A stretch of 64,000 nt of DNA from Epinephelus fuscoguttatus (taxonomy: Eukaryota > Chordata > Actinopteri > Perciformes > Serranidae). The notes under the pieces are model-generated. The model saw only the letters and a list, made by a program, of their open reading frames with translations. It was not told where the DNA came from and made no database searches. The stretch lies in contig NC_064755.1 in assembly GCF_011397635.1 (NCBI RefSeq), positions 38,732,059 through 38,796,058 of the forward strand, in the 5' to 3' direction. Position numbers and translations under genes: made by a program. The number at the start of each line of letters is the position of its first letter. The first letter of the stretch is position 1. Below are positions 12,291 through 25,200 of the stretch, in pieces.

Positions 12291-13959
12291 TTAACAGAGA
12301 TCATGAATGCATCATTTGCTGTTAAAAGTTTCTTAGCTGCTAAGCTAACATTAGCTAAACATTAGCATGCTAACTATGTCAGTATCAGTCTCGACTTAAA
12401 GTTCTTTGTGCAACTTTAAATGTAGACTGAAGTTGTCTTTGTGGCTCAAGTGCTGAGGTGTTAAATGAAGCCCAGAGTCTGGACTGACAGGCCTCATGTT
12501 TCAGGCCTGACGGGGTCATTTGCATGTAGAGGAACAAAGTTTGGTCCAGCTGAGTTCACGTTGTAAACTGACACTGACAGAGTCGTATAACACCGAGAGC
12601 TGCTGACGGGACCTCTGAGATTTATTAACATCACAAACTGCACCTTCACTCCTCCGACATGACTCAGCAGTAAATCTGCTTCATGTTCGTCTGAGCTGTT
12701 CTCGCTCTGACTGATAAATGAGAAAGTCAAAGTGACGTCAGCAGGTGGATGAGGAGGCTTCACAGGTCTGAACTTTCATTCATGTTGATGTAGATATTCT
12801 TTTACCTTGTCGTTGAATGCCTCCCTGAGCTAGTCAAGTGCAGTTACAGTTTACATCCATGTCTGTGAAAACATGAAACAAGACATACATCTTTCTCCCA
12901 TATCAAAGAAGAAGGGGAACTTTATCTGTATGCAAAAGAGTAAATAGACCATTTTATACACTAACACACTAGAAAACAAGTCATTTGAAGGGATAGTTTA
13001 GCATTTTAGGAAACATGTTTATGCTGGTTTCTGGTGATGATGAGACTCCATGATGTCACGCTTCTGTTAACTGACATGTTTTGTTTTTATTTATAATTAG
13101 AGTTATTAGTGTAAAAGTCAGCTGGACAATAAAGTCACTGTGTCTGTAGCTTTTTGTTTTGAGACTGTCGACACTCAGCAGCAGTGACGAACACTTTCTG
13201 TTCAACATATAATTGTGCTGCATTAGTCATCTGTCTGTAAGAGGGGGTTGGGTGGAGGGGTGAGGGGGGGTCTTTAATACAATAGACTCACAGTGTGTTG
13301 ACACCACACTCATCATCATCATCATGGTCATCCTCCTTATCAAAAATACAGTAGACGTTTGCTGCTTGGTTCTGATGGTTGTTGAGATACAAAGTTAACA
13401 CTAACACCATCACTGTTGCCAAAATCTGAACCCACTCCGACTCAACAGATATGAAAACATCTCTCAGTTTCACTGCAGATGAGTTCTGAATTATCAGCTC
13501 TCATAATCTGTGCACAAATATCTTCCCCATGACACACAGCTCTCATGTGGTTTTTGTGTAGTGTAGAAGAAAAATAAGGAAGACGTTCAAATTAAAAGTG
13601 TCCAAAGTTCTAAATAATGAGGTAAACATATTTGACAGTATTCCCTGTGAGTAAAAACCTCAGGCTTCAGACCGTTCTGAGTACTCTGTTTCCAACGGGA
13701 CAAGCTGATGTCAGCTGGTGACGGATTTCTCAGCCTGTTCTCAGTCCATGTCATCAAATACTGCTGCTTTGTCAGTGACCTTGGCTTGGTTTGGTTCCAT
13801 TCGTCTGAAGTTTATTTTGAAAATAAAAACTGTCTGCATTAATTGAACACAAACTGTACATTTCCTGTAAAAACGGAAGTTTATTTTGAAAAGACACAAC
13901 ACATGTGACGAGTGTAAATTGACATGCGGTCTCTGAATATCCAAAACTGATGCAGGACA
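12291..13959. other. Intergenic, no gene seen
   Basis: Between rbl2 and sall1. Mixed AT-rich sequence without a frame resembling a protein, a splice-supported exon or an RNA gene. A small ATC/CAT run is at 13308-13326. AAGGGATAGTTTAGC at 12989 resembles the end of the fold-back family at 62496, but no second end is visible nearby. Confidence 0.7.
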
Positions 13960-13967
13960 ATATCGAG

Positions 13968-14366
13968 TAGGGTTGGGTCGGTTCTCGGTAATACCAATTC
14001 GGTTCGGTACTCCGTCTTGGACCGGGTTTTTTTTTTTTGAGACCGACCTGACCGCATACTCAGGCGGAACGTACACAGAGCGGACGCCACGGAGGTCCGC
14101 CCGGTAAAAGTGGACGTCACAAGCCCTGTGCGCGCAAAGCACGACCGTGCGGACTCTGCTCCGCGCACCAGTGTCACACAAAAGACTGTTCTGCATGTAT
14201 TTTTCACATCGCGGGGATTTTTCACGGACATTTTTACACGGAGTCTGCTCCGCTTACAGTACGCCCAAGTCTGTGAGCAATTCCTCCCTCAAGTGGCGAA
14301 AATCCGGTATTACCGACTTGATGCGGTATTTTACAAAAACCATACTGTCATACTGACCCAACCCTA
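13968..14366. mobile_element. hAT-type MITE with 8-bp target duplication
   Basis: Termini TAGGGTTGGGTC and, reversed, TAGGGTTGGGTC(A). Flanking 8-mers are ATATCGAG (13960-13967) and GTATCGAG (14367-14374), 7 of 8 matching. 399 bp, no transposase. Internal sequence is GC-richer than its surroundings. Confidence 0.85.
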
Positions 14367-14449
14367 GTATCGAGCACATTATATTTGGATGTGCTGCTCC
14401 CCTGACAAAGCGATATTTCACAGATTGGGATGAGAGCGCATTGGATTTC

Positions 14450-14860
14450 TAACTTTCATGTCTACATATCATGTGCTAGTTACCCTCCAGTGTCTCCTGC
14501 TGACGTTCTGGGACAACCAATGTCAGGACATAAACAAAATCACATGGTTAGGTTTGGAAGAAAAACATCATAGTTTGGGTTTGCATTCATATGGGAAGCA
14601 AACACTGGGCTCCTGGATGAAAGTCTGGGATTTGTTGGACACATCCACCTCCACTCCTGCCCACCGTATGGGAACTTCCCAGCTCCTTATATTCTGTGTT
14701 ACCAGCAGCATTTCAAACTGATACCATCCTGTGGCGTATCATACTACTGTGACATGTGCTGTGTGGCCGCATTACAAACTGATGCCGCCCAGCATATCAT
14801 ACCACAATGAAAGGTGACTTTTGGCATCGGTGACTGATGCAGAAATCACAGACAAAGAAG
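14450..14860 (+). repeat. Dispersed repeat family A, diverged copy
   Basis: Shares with the copies at 17230, 34303, 36668 and 61305 the order: 'tgctgACGTTCTGGGACaacc', 'atGGTTAGGTTtgGAAaAA', 'CTCCTGGatGAAAGTC', 'TTGTTGGACacATCCACC', and 'GGTGaCTGATGC' at its end. More diverged than the others. Confidence 0.65.
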
Positions 14861-15147
14861 TATATGACTGCTCCAGGCACGCTACTGCAAGTGTTTACAT
14901 TACATACACTGCTACGTGTAGCTACATGCTAACGTCAGGGAAACATGTCATCTTATTACTGATGTTTATTTTAGATCATATTCCTGCTGGAACATTTTGT
15001 TGGCTTTTATTAGTGATTTTTAACGGTACAAAGTACTACTTTTTTCCGTTACGTTCATTCCTCCAGGTGCAATGAAGGTGCAAAGACACTGAGATAAACG
15101 CTGACCAATCAGAGCAGACTGGGCTTTTCAGGGGGCAGGTCTTTAAG

Positions 15148-15957
15148 CAGTGTTGCCAAGTCCGCTTATTATAAGCGACTTTGGGCTTGTTGTTCTGTAA
15201 AGTCGCTTACAAATATTGGTAGTCGCGGGTCGTGGTTTTTTGGGCTTGTTTCTAAAGCGTAGTTGCTTATTTGGGCTTGTTCCCATAAACATAGGATAGT
15301 TTGTCTTGCCTTTTCCTTCTGTCCCTCCCCTTTCCCCATACACACAGGAGACAGCAGAGTTTTTCCCACCCGCATCCTGCTTCTAATTGGCTCTGACCAT
15401 CAGACAACGAGTACTAGCCAATCAGAGGCAGAGCAGGGTAATGTGTTTTTTTTTTCTGGTGAGGAAAACGTCAGTCCTGTAACTAAAAGAAAAGAGTTAG
15501 ATGAGTGCATAAAAAGCAATAATAAATAAAGAATTTGTGAATTCAGGATGATATTTATTTGTGTGTGCAAATGTTAATTATCAGAGGTTTACTGTGTATA
15601 TAATGTACTTGGTACATCAGTCTATATTTGATATCCCATGTGTTTTCTAATGTTAAATAATGTTAAAAGGTGGTTTAACTCCCTCTTGTGGTCATTGTCC
15701 TGAAGCTCAGGGGAGAGAAAAATAAATAAACATTTTGCAAAACTGCGCACAGTTTACTTATCTGTCCACATGGATGTAAATTGACAATCTGTACCCACAG
15801 TTTAAAATCTGTCCCCACGGATTGTAAAACCATGCACACAGTTTATTTAATTTTCTCTCACCGGAACCTAGGGGGGCTCCGTAGAAAAAGTCGCTTGTTT
15901 TGGGCTTGTTTTCACAGGCCTGGTTGCTTATTTGTCTCGCGAGATCTGGCAACAGTG
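15148..15957. mobile_element. hAT-type DNA transposon (non-autonomous), exact 8-bp target duplication
   Basis: Left end CAGTGTTGCCAAGTC and right end, reversed, CACTGTTGCCAGATC; target duplication TCTTTAAG is exact on both sides (15140-15147 and 15958-15965). 810 bp. Internal near-repeats TGGGCTTGTT and GTCGCTT occur near both ends. No full transposase frame. Confidence 0.93.
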
Positions 15958-15965
15958 TCTTTAAG

Positions 15966-17229
15966 AGACGGCAGTAAAACAGAGTTTCTCAGCCAGATAC
16001 AGGTGTTCTAGCACAGACAGGATGAAAATAAAGTGTTTTTGAATATTAAAGCATGTTAACATGTTCTAGTACAAACCCAAAATACAGCGTATGATCCTGA
16101 AAATGAACATAATAGGCCCTCTTTATATTTGATCCTGTCTCTGACCAACTGTCTGCTGCTTCATGTATTAATGCAGTGATTCACAATGAGGTCAACAGAT
16201 GAATCTGATGTGTCATGATGATTCATAGGATTAAGAAAAAACATATTCCTGCTGTACAAATAGTTTCTTTTCGTGTCTCTTCTCTATTTTTTGCTTTTTT
16301 TATGATTTATCTATTCTTCAGGCCTCTAGAAATATATTTAAATGTTCAGTTTGGGGTCTCAGAGACATCGGTCCTCATTATTTGTGTGCGTATGTGTTTA
16401 TGTTGATTGAGAAACATGTCACTATGATAAATATAGAACATCACCAGACCTCTCATCTAAAAGAGGATGTGTCTTCCAGATAATAGTTCATCACTGACAA
16501 CATTTGAATCTTCCTGTCGCCTCAGAGCAGCTTTAACGAAATGTGTAGAAACCAAAGAAAATGAGCAGTTAAATTAAATACTAATATAAATCACAGTGTA
16601 GCTACTGAAAGTGTCTTTTATAATGAAAAGCAGTTAACTGTTTTAACTCTTCCGAATATCAGAATTCATTTTTTAAAATGATTCACACACTCGTATGTCA
16701 GGTTGTGTATCACACCTGAGCAGACAGGAGGTGAGGTCGACTCAATGTTGGTGTGAGTTTCCCTGTTGGCCCCTGCAGTAGGTTGCTAACGGCCCCAGGG
16801 TCTGAGCTTCTGAGAAGTTTTCATATCTAATAACAGAGTACCTGAGAGAACACCTGGATGAACCTACACACACACACACACCTGAGACACACAGGTGTGA
16901 ATCACATGACTTCAGAGACCAGCAGCTGAGTGAACTCCTCACCTCTCAGGTTACTGAGCGCTAAACAGCAAACAGCAGCCACAGAAGAGTTAATCATGAA
17001 AACATAAACTTGAATGTTGAGGCTAACTGATGGATATTAATAAATAGCAGCAGATTTTATAGTCGATTATAAAAATGTTAAAGGTACTGAATGTAACTTT
17101 CAGAAAATCCTTCTTATTAGTGTCCTCTTTCTCTGAGGACGTTCAGTGACCTGCAGTCAGCATCCAGCCATTAGCTGTCTGGGCATCAACCAAAACAGTG
17201 ACAAACACAAGTCTGACCGTGGCTGAAGA
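15966..17229. other. Intergenic, no gene seen
   Basis: AT-rich single-copy-looking sequence with a short CA run at 16867-16880. No protein-like frame or RNA gene recognised. Confidence 0.7.
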
Positions 17230-17710
17230 TGATCATGTTGATAGAACATCCATGTCCAGATATGACGTGCAAGGTACCCTGGGTGCGTTGGTTGTTGACG
17301 TTGTGGGAAGCCATGTCAAGTTCTGCCTGTTACATGCCTTGTCTTCTTTCAAAATACACTTATGTTTTCACAGGAAATTTAACTTTTACATACAGTCTCT
17401 TTCAAAATAAAAGCACTACTACATTTTTTTCCTTCAACAAAAACAAAATACATGTTTGGGTTTAGGCCAAAAAACTGGGTTCAGCTTTAGAATCTTATGG
17501 GATGTGAACACCGCTCTCCTGGGTGAAAGTCGGTATTTTGGACCCATCCACCACCTCTCCCGCCTGCACCATTGGGACTTTCGCCACCTTAACTTTTGTC
17601 CTTGTCCCACCACATTTCCCGCTTAAACTATAACGGTGACCGGCCGCATATCATGCCGATGCTAAAGGAGGGCTTTTTTCCGTTGGTGTCTGATGCCTCA
17701 CTCCCCACCA
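17230..17710 (+). repeat. Dispersed repeat family A copy
   Basis: Starts near CATCCATGTCCAGATATGAC, then GTGCAAGGTACCCTGGGTG, and runs to the 'GGTGTCTGATGCC' end. At least six copies occur in the window on both strands. The better-preserved copies end in inverted 'TCTCACTCcgA(c/g)CTcGTC' motifs, suggesting a DNA transposon with terminal inverted repeats. No open frame is conserved among copies. Confidence 0.8.
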
Positions 17711-18599
17711 CTAGGACTACCCTAGCCAGTGTATCAACTCGAATTCAGTCAATGCAAGCCCACTGGGGTTCATGGTGGGCTGGCGGTTAGCAGCAGCGCT
17801 GCATCTAACCCTTGTATGGCAGGAACAGAAAGTCTGCTGATCTGGCGAGGAGTCGGGATGTAGAGAAGGTGGTCCCCCTGTCACACTCTGGCGAAATACG
17901 AGTTGCTACAGGGTGCTAAATGAAAGTCCGTCAGCGCCGGACTGCCACTGAAAAATGTATAGACGCACAGCATGTGTGAACTGGAGTGGGTGCTGCCCAT
18001 TTGTTGACGTTAGTGGACTCCATAGCATTACTGTTGCACACTAGCTGAAGTCACTCAAGAACACACCTAACATCACATCCTTTGGATTTTCCCGTAACTT
18101 TTGTCACCAGTCCTTTACATAGAAAATCAGTCCAGAGGCTGTTATTGGCAACTGAAACAGTTGGGAAGGTCACAGTTTTTAAGTTACGTTACAACCTGTT
18201 CACCCACTGGAAATTAAACATTATGAATACATGTAAACACGTTATATACAGAACCTTAAAACAATCTAGTTTCAGAAAATGTCTCAGTTAATGGCTGTGC
18301 TTCTTAACATATTACACATACTTTTTATGAATATGTGTGTACAAAACAGGAGTCATGCTTATTGATGAAGAAGGATAATATTTGACTTGCGTTATTGGGT
18401 TAGTGAAAAACTGGAAATTTGAAGAATATAGACTTATTTTGTTTTTGTTTTGACATTGCATGTGAGATTAATGTGTGAAATCGATTATAAATTGAATTGT
18501 TGGACTGAATACCGGTATTAATTAGAGTTTTGTTTTACACATATGATACATATATAGACATCGGATGAAATATATTTATATGTAAATGTTACATATACC

Positions 18600-18815
18600 C
18601 TTTGCTGACCTGTAGGAGCTGTCGTGTATGTGTATTGTCTTATGTTTTGTTTTGTTTTTCTGTATTGTTATGTGTGATTATGTGTTGTAAATGGAATAAT
18701 TGTATTGACACAATGTAAAGACTGTTGAAAGGACCCCAGGAAGAATAGCTGTTGCTGTACAACAGCTAATGGGGATCTTAAATAAAACAAACAAACAAAC
18801 AAACAAACAAACAGT
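18600..18815 (+). mobile_element. LINE 3' tail with (CAAA)n end
   Basis: Contains GGACCCCAGGAAGAATAGCT and GCTAATGGGGATCTTAAATA followed by (AAAC)n at 18785-18812, a layout typical of a fish LINE 3' UTR with a simple-repeat tail. Family not assigned. Confidence 0.7.
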
Positions 18816-19024
18816 AAAAACAGTGTGTGTAAAATTTAGTTAACACTGTCATTTAAACTCAGACAGGGACACACAGCCTCCAGCTTTTCTGATATTTTCA
18901 TAAAACAACGTTTTCTTCCTTTTAATAACAAGAAAATGACTAACAATACATTTAACTGAAACTATATCATTGTGATTTTAGTTGGAATTTGAACAAACTC
19001 AAATTTACACACTGAGATAAATAG

Positions 19025-19028
19025 GTGT

Positions 19029-19099
<71 letters not shown>
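19025..19099. repeat. (GT)n microsatellite upstream of sall1 start
   Basis: About 37 GT units with one interruption, ending about 100 bases before the sall1 ATG, followed by a CTCTCTGT-rich tract (19140-19176). It falls in the 5' UTR or in an upstream intron's end; which one cannot be told from sequence. Confidence 0.95.
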
Positions 19100-19101
<2 letters not shown>

Positions 19102-19200
19102 GGGTGTGGTTTGTTATGACAAATACTGTATTTTCTATGCTCTCTCTCTGTCTCTCTCTGTCTCTGTCTTTGTCTCATTCAGTCAGTCAGAGTTGGAAAC

Positions 19201-22200
19201 ATGTCACGGAGGAAACAGCTGAAACCACAGCAGGTCCACACTGATGATTTATCTCTGCGCAGACACACCGGTGAGTTATTTTAATGCAGAATATTTATCA
19301 TAATGTTTGAGGAAAACATTCTGTGCAGTTCATCTTTATGGGAATTATTGGAAAAATAACTTGTTTATTAGCAGAAGTTGTGGATGTAAAGTAAAATCAG
19401 TCATTTTCTATCATTCAGTGTTATTTTATTTTTACAGTATTCCTATCACATAAAACCTAATGATCAGTGGTGGAATTACTGTACATCTATAGTTCAGTAT
19501 ACAGTAGTACTACAGTGCAAGTTTATTGATGTTGTTGATCTGTTGTGTTTTTCTTGATTAATTTGAATATTACTGAACCTTGTTTCAATAAGAGAGTTAA
19601 ATCTGCTCTGTTAAAGTTTGAATTAAACTTCAACATATTTAAATTTAAACTCTGAAAAACAGTGAGTTCTATAAATAATAAGACTGGCGTTAATTCTTAA
19701 TTAAAACATTTTGAGTTCACTCAGGTGAGAAATTGGTGTGATGATGTTTCAGACTAATCTTAAATTAAAATTAGTCTGATTTGCTGCTGGTCCAGTCACT
19801 GACGTTAGACTTTGTTTGAGATTCCTGTTGAAAAAGAGAGACGAGTGTTCATGAACAGCTCTGTAACTTGTAAATTATACACGTAAACAGATTGTTTCAA
19901 ATCATTTTAAAGCACTGGGGAGGGACTAGTGCTTTTTATTTTGGCTTAAAGGAGGGACATTCATCTTTATATGGTTGTATTTGGTATTTCAAAGGGAGCT
20001 GACAAAAACAATGAATGTTAAAAGGGTAGGTGTGATAAGCTGAGGCTTCAGCCTACACCTTTTCGGTCCTGGTTTGTTTTGTTTTTGTTTACCCTTTTTA
20101 ATGCTAAATTAAGCATAATCAACATTAAGCATTAACATAACTTTTATGTATTGTCTATCTACCAGTACATTTGAGTTTTATAAGTTGGAAAATGACTAAA
20201 CTAAACTAAACTAAACTGTTTATTAAGCAACCCTTTTAATCCTAAATGCCGCTGTCATGTTTTCTTCAAAAATCACCAAAGTTATATAACTTATCACAGC
20301 AAGAAACTGTAAAAACAGACATTATCGATGGATTTTCAAATTTCCGATGGTCCTTGAACATATCATGTCATCAAAATTATTTTATTCTGCGTCTCATTAA
20401 AGTTTTAAATAGTAAAATTATGTGATTTGTGAGGAGGATTTGCATTTTGCTCAAAAAAGTAGCTGTTGGTGATAACTCACATGGTTATTGATGGTAAAGG
20501 GAAGGACATTGATTTTCCTCCAGTCACTCAGTGAAGCTCAAGGAAAAATATTTGTAGCTTCAGAGAGTGTCAAGATAATGACAAAAAAAACAAAAAACAC
20601 CTCAGCCACCCTCTGATAAATAAAGCCCAGTCTATTATGAATGCTTTTTAAAATGTTGCAGAAAAGTGCAGCAAATTATTATAATGATGATAATAATTTT
20701 CATTCTGAAATCTGTTTCAGACGATGTGTCTCTCAGTGCGGACTCTCCTCCTGCAGTGGATCTCTGTGTTCATGTCTGCAGCCGATGCTGTGCTGAGTTT
20801 ACTGCGCTGTCAGATCTGCAACAACATCAAACTGACTGCTCTCCAAATCCACCAGTTCTGATCGTGAATGAGGACGAGGATCTGCAATCCATCTGGTCAC
20901 CAGCCAGCCCATCACAGGACAGATCCAACAGAAGCACAGATTTCATGGATTGTTTTAGCAGAAGTAGACATACAGAAAGTCCCTCAAGCTGCAGCAGTAA
21001 CCAGAGTGTCAGTGGCACTGAATGTAAAACTGATGATGACCTTTGTACCTCGGATTTCCCAGAATCCTTACCTCAGCAGGGCTGCTCAGCCGACCCAGCA
21101 GGATACTCGTGGATGAAGAGCAACGTCGTTATTGAAAACCTGGAGAGCACTAAAGTGGCTGTGGCTCAGTTTTCACAGCTGATGCACTCGGACAGCTGCC
21201 GCAGTCAGACCAACATCTCGTCTCTGCTGCAGCAGCTCCTCGCCCTGCAGATACAACAGATCCACCAGCTGCAGCTCATTGATCAAATCCGTCACCATGT
21301 TCTGTTGTTTGCTTCTCACCAGGCTGAAACACCAGAGACCCTGATGATCTGCACCAAGGAGCTGCCGTCTTCAAAATCCACCAGTCAGCTCAAGGCTCTC
21401 GGCACTCATCTGTCTCAGCAGCTAGCTGCAGCTGCAGGGTTAGCCAAAAGCTTATCAACTCAATCTGCTAACATCAGTGGCTACAAACAGTTCACAGTCA
21501 CAGAACAGCTAAATCAAAGTCAACCTGACAGCAAAGATGTGATGTCAGAGTCCTCAGAGAGTTTTAATGAGCTCATGACGACAGCAGCTCATGAGCGCAT
21601 TTCTAAAACACAACACATGGACTCCCAGCTTAGTTTCTTGTCCCAAACCAAGATGTCCTCTTTGATGTTTAGTAATAATTGCTTCATCAGTAAGACTTCT
21701 GAGAACTCTCACGCACCTCACCCTTCATCCCGCAGTGAGCATACAGAGTCTATACCAAACATCAGTGCGATCGTGGAGGATCTGGACGCCCTGGCAGCTT
21801 TGGCCCAGCAGAGCAAATGCAAGAATCTGAAGCGTTCTGCAGCCACGCCTTCAAAAGAGTTTCTCTTCAAACACAGATGCAGATTTTGCAGCAAAGGTTT
21901 TGGGAGCGACAGTGCCTTGCAAATTCATCTGCGATCCCACACTGGAGAGCGGCCGTACAAATGCAACGTCTGTGGAAACAGATTCTCCACCCGGGGGAAC
22001 CTAAAGGTTCATTTTCAGAGGCACAAAGAGAGGTACCCACACATCCAGATGAACCCTTATTTTGCTCCAGGGCACCTGGACAAAATCCAAGCCAATGCTG
22101 GGATTTATTTTGGTATGTTACCAGAGAAAGCAGCTTTAAGATGGCTTGATAGGTCACCTTCCAAAACTACAATGACCTCTGGTTCTCTGGAGCAGCCGCA

Positions 22201-25200
22201 CTCAACCAACCTGTCCTCTCTCATCAAGAAAGAGGAGAACCTTATCTCTGTACCCCTTCCACTTACTCAAGGGGATCTTTACTTTGATTCAGCTGCAAGC
22301 ATGGACTTCAGGTCAAAAACAAAATCTACAACGATGCCAGCCTCAGTGGAGACCAGGCAACAAAGAACAATGAGTCTTCAAAGTGAAGATGTAAAACCAT
22401 CTTTTAACTTTGTCTCTAAAATGATGACCACAAAGTCAGAGGAGTCGGTCGCTGTCAAACTCAATCCATTCATCCATCCCAGTTCCACCTCATTTTCAGG
22501 ATTCCTTTCACTAAAACACTCAACACCAAACATCAAACTCCAGCTGCCATCTGACACCACTGACCAAAAAGTGTCAGACCCAAACGAGTGTGTCATCTGC
22601 CACCGCATCCTCAGCTGTCAGAGCGCTCTGAGGATGCACTATCGGACACATACAGGGGAGCGTCCTTACCGGTGTAAACTTTGCGGCCGAGCTTTCACAA
22701 CCAAAGGAAACCTGAAGACGCACCAGGCTGTTCACCGTGCTACCGCCCCACTGAGGGCCCAGCACTCGTGCCCCATCTGCCAAAGGAAGTTCATGAATGC
22801 TGTTGTCTTGCAGCAACATGTGCACATGCACATGGAAGGTCTCTTACCCAGTGCAGACCGTACAAATCAGAAATACTCAGTGGATTGCAACGAAGGATTC
22901 AGGGACAAAACAAAATTGAATCACAGGAAGAACATCTCAGAAGATAATAATGGGGACTTTTGTGACAACCAACTGTCTAGATTCAAATCCTTATCCCTCT
23001 GTTTGGCCCCAACGTTTGGTAAAAATCTAACTGATGCTAACAAGAGGCCACATGGGGAGCTGCAGCTCAAATGGATCAAAACAGAGAGACCAGAACGATC
23101 CAATGACACAAATAACCAACATGCTGCTGAAGCCAGTCAGTGGATTGGTACATTTCCCTTGTCCAACATTTCAGCTTCCAAGCAGTCACTCCAGACGTGG
23201 CTCGACTCAGCCACTTTAACTCTCCATGCATCTGCTGCAGCGCCCACCGACCTTACCTTACTTAACCATGCCGAAGATTCTCCAAACTTTATTCACAGTC
23301 TCAGAGAAAAGGGAGTCCTGAAGAACACGTATTGTGATATATGTGGGAAGACTTTTGCCTGTCAAAGTGCCTTGGATATCCACTACAGAAGCCACACTAA
23401 GGAGAGACCGTTTATCTGCACAACATGCAACAGGGGCTTTTCCACTAAAGGGAATCTCAAGCAGCACATGCTCACACATCAAATGAGGGACTTCCCATCA
23501 CATCTCTTCGAACCTTCCAATCCAAACCAAGCACCCAACCATAACAGCTCCATGTTATCCATCGGCTCACCAGCTGAGAAGACAGAGACTGCTGCTGTCC
23601 TGAACTCCTCCTTTAGGAATGGCGAGGATCTTCCTGGTCATTCCCAGAGCTGTTCTGTTTTGGAGTCTTCTGTATGTGCTGTAGCACCACCTCGCCGGAC
23701 ACCCAAACAGCACCACTGCAAGACTTGTGGGAAGAGCTTCTCCTCCTCTAGTGCTCTGCAGATCCATGAGAGGACTCACACTGGGGAGAGGCCATTTGCC
23801 TGTGCTGTCTGTGGACGAGCTTTTACTACCAAAGGAAATCTAAAGGTTGGTTTCACCTGCGTATATACTGTATTTAAAGGGCTTTTCTACTACAGGAACT
23901 TAAAGACCCATAATTTCACAAAGGTTCTGCTTTAGTTTCCACTGTTCTCCCTGTATGTGGGGGACAAGTTCCTGAACCTAAATCATCAACTCAGCAAACA
24001 CAGCAATTGATAATGGAGGACATGTGTTAAGAGAAGTTTCAATATACAGGCAGTGTTCTGATTCAGAGCAGTCAGTCCAGTTTTCAATCACACAACTAAA
24101 CTTTCCTAACAAACAATGTATAAAAAAGGGCAATGTTTGTCCCAGTATTCAAAGCAACATCGCCTTTTTAGTGACGTATATCAACAAAATCCTGGTTTGT
24201 AAACACAATGCAACACAAGGTAGAACCTAGAACCAAGGCTGCTGTTAAATAGTCCTTACTACCTAAGATGGTTCCTACCTGGGTGAAATGACTTGGCGGT
24301 ATCTGAGTGTTCATCGTGATAAGAGCTAGTGGAATTGTCTAAATGTGAAAGAAAGGAGCTTCAGGGATTCCTTTCTTATCTCTTAAATTAAAATACACTG
24401 GAGCATTCTTTACCAAAGGAAAGGAGATTATACCATACCACAATTACCTGTGGCAGCAACATTTAAAATGATGCACCGTTTGGACGTTTAGAGAAACAAA
24501 TGACATGCCTATGCCTCCACTCCACGTGCTGCCTAACAACACCCCTTTGCTGTTATAAAAACACTGTAAAAACATGGCATATCTTTCCTTCACCACCTCA
24601 TGATGATTTCCAGGTGGTGAGGTCAAGGAAAAGTCAGGAAAGGATATAGAAGGTCATTTTTTTTTTTGACAATTCTTAAAAGCCTTAAAATCTTTGCACC
24701 CATATTGGCAGTGATGTGGTGGTAGTTGACGAGGTAGGTGTACTATTAGGCAGATGTTACAAAGAAGGAAGTAGATACACTCTCCTATATATCCCAGTAT
24801 CTTTTTGGCTGATAAGTGGGTATACTATAAATGGCCAGAAAAAGAGGTGGGTATACCCCGTATACCTGCATATACCCTCCAGTACACCACTGCATATTGG
24901 TCAGTTCAGGGTTCGTGGGAAATGAGCGTGTCCCTTTCAAGTACATAGTGCTGGCACAGCTTTGCCTGATTTGAAGGCTTAAAACCTGAGCAGCCTTTGA
25001 TACAACATCTGAGCCCAGGTCATTTCTGATCTACTTCCAGGTCTAGCGGTCAGGATTCTTGGATTTCACCCAGAGGGTCTGGGTTCGATTTCTGGTATGG
25101 GAATCAATATTTAACCAGCATGGATCTGTAGAGATGCCTGCATACAGTCCTCCTAAATACTTCTGTATTTGGACTATTCAGCTGTGAAACTGGTTTTGAG

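Noticed and set aside
20666..20720. Start of sall1 at an ATG in front of the big exon
   Set aside because: The frame upstream of 20721 is intron ending in TCTGTTTCAG; the separate first exon supplies the conserved MSRRKQ start in the right phase.
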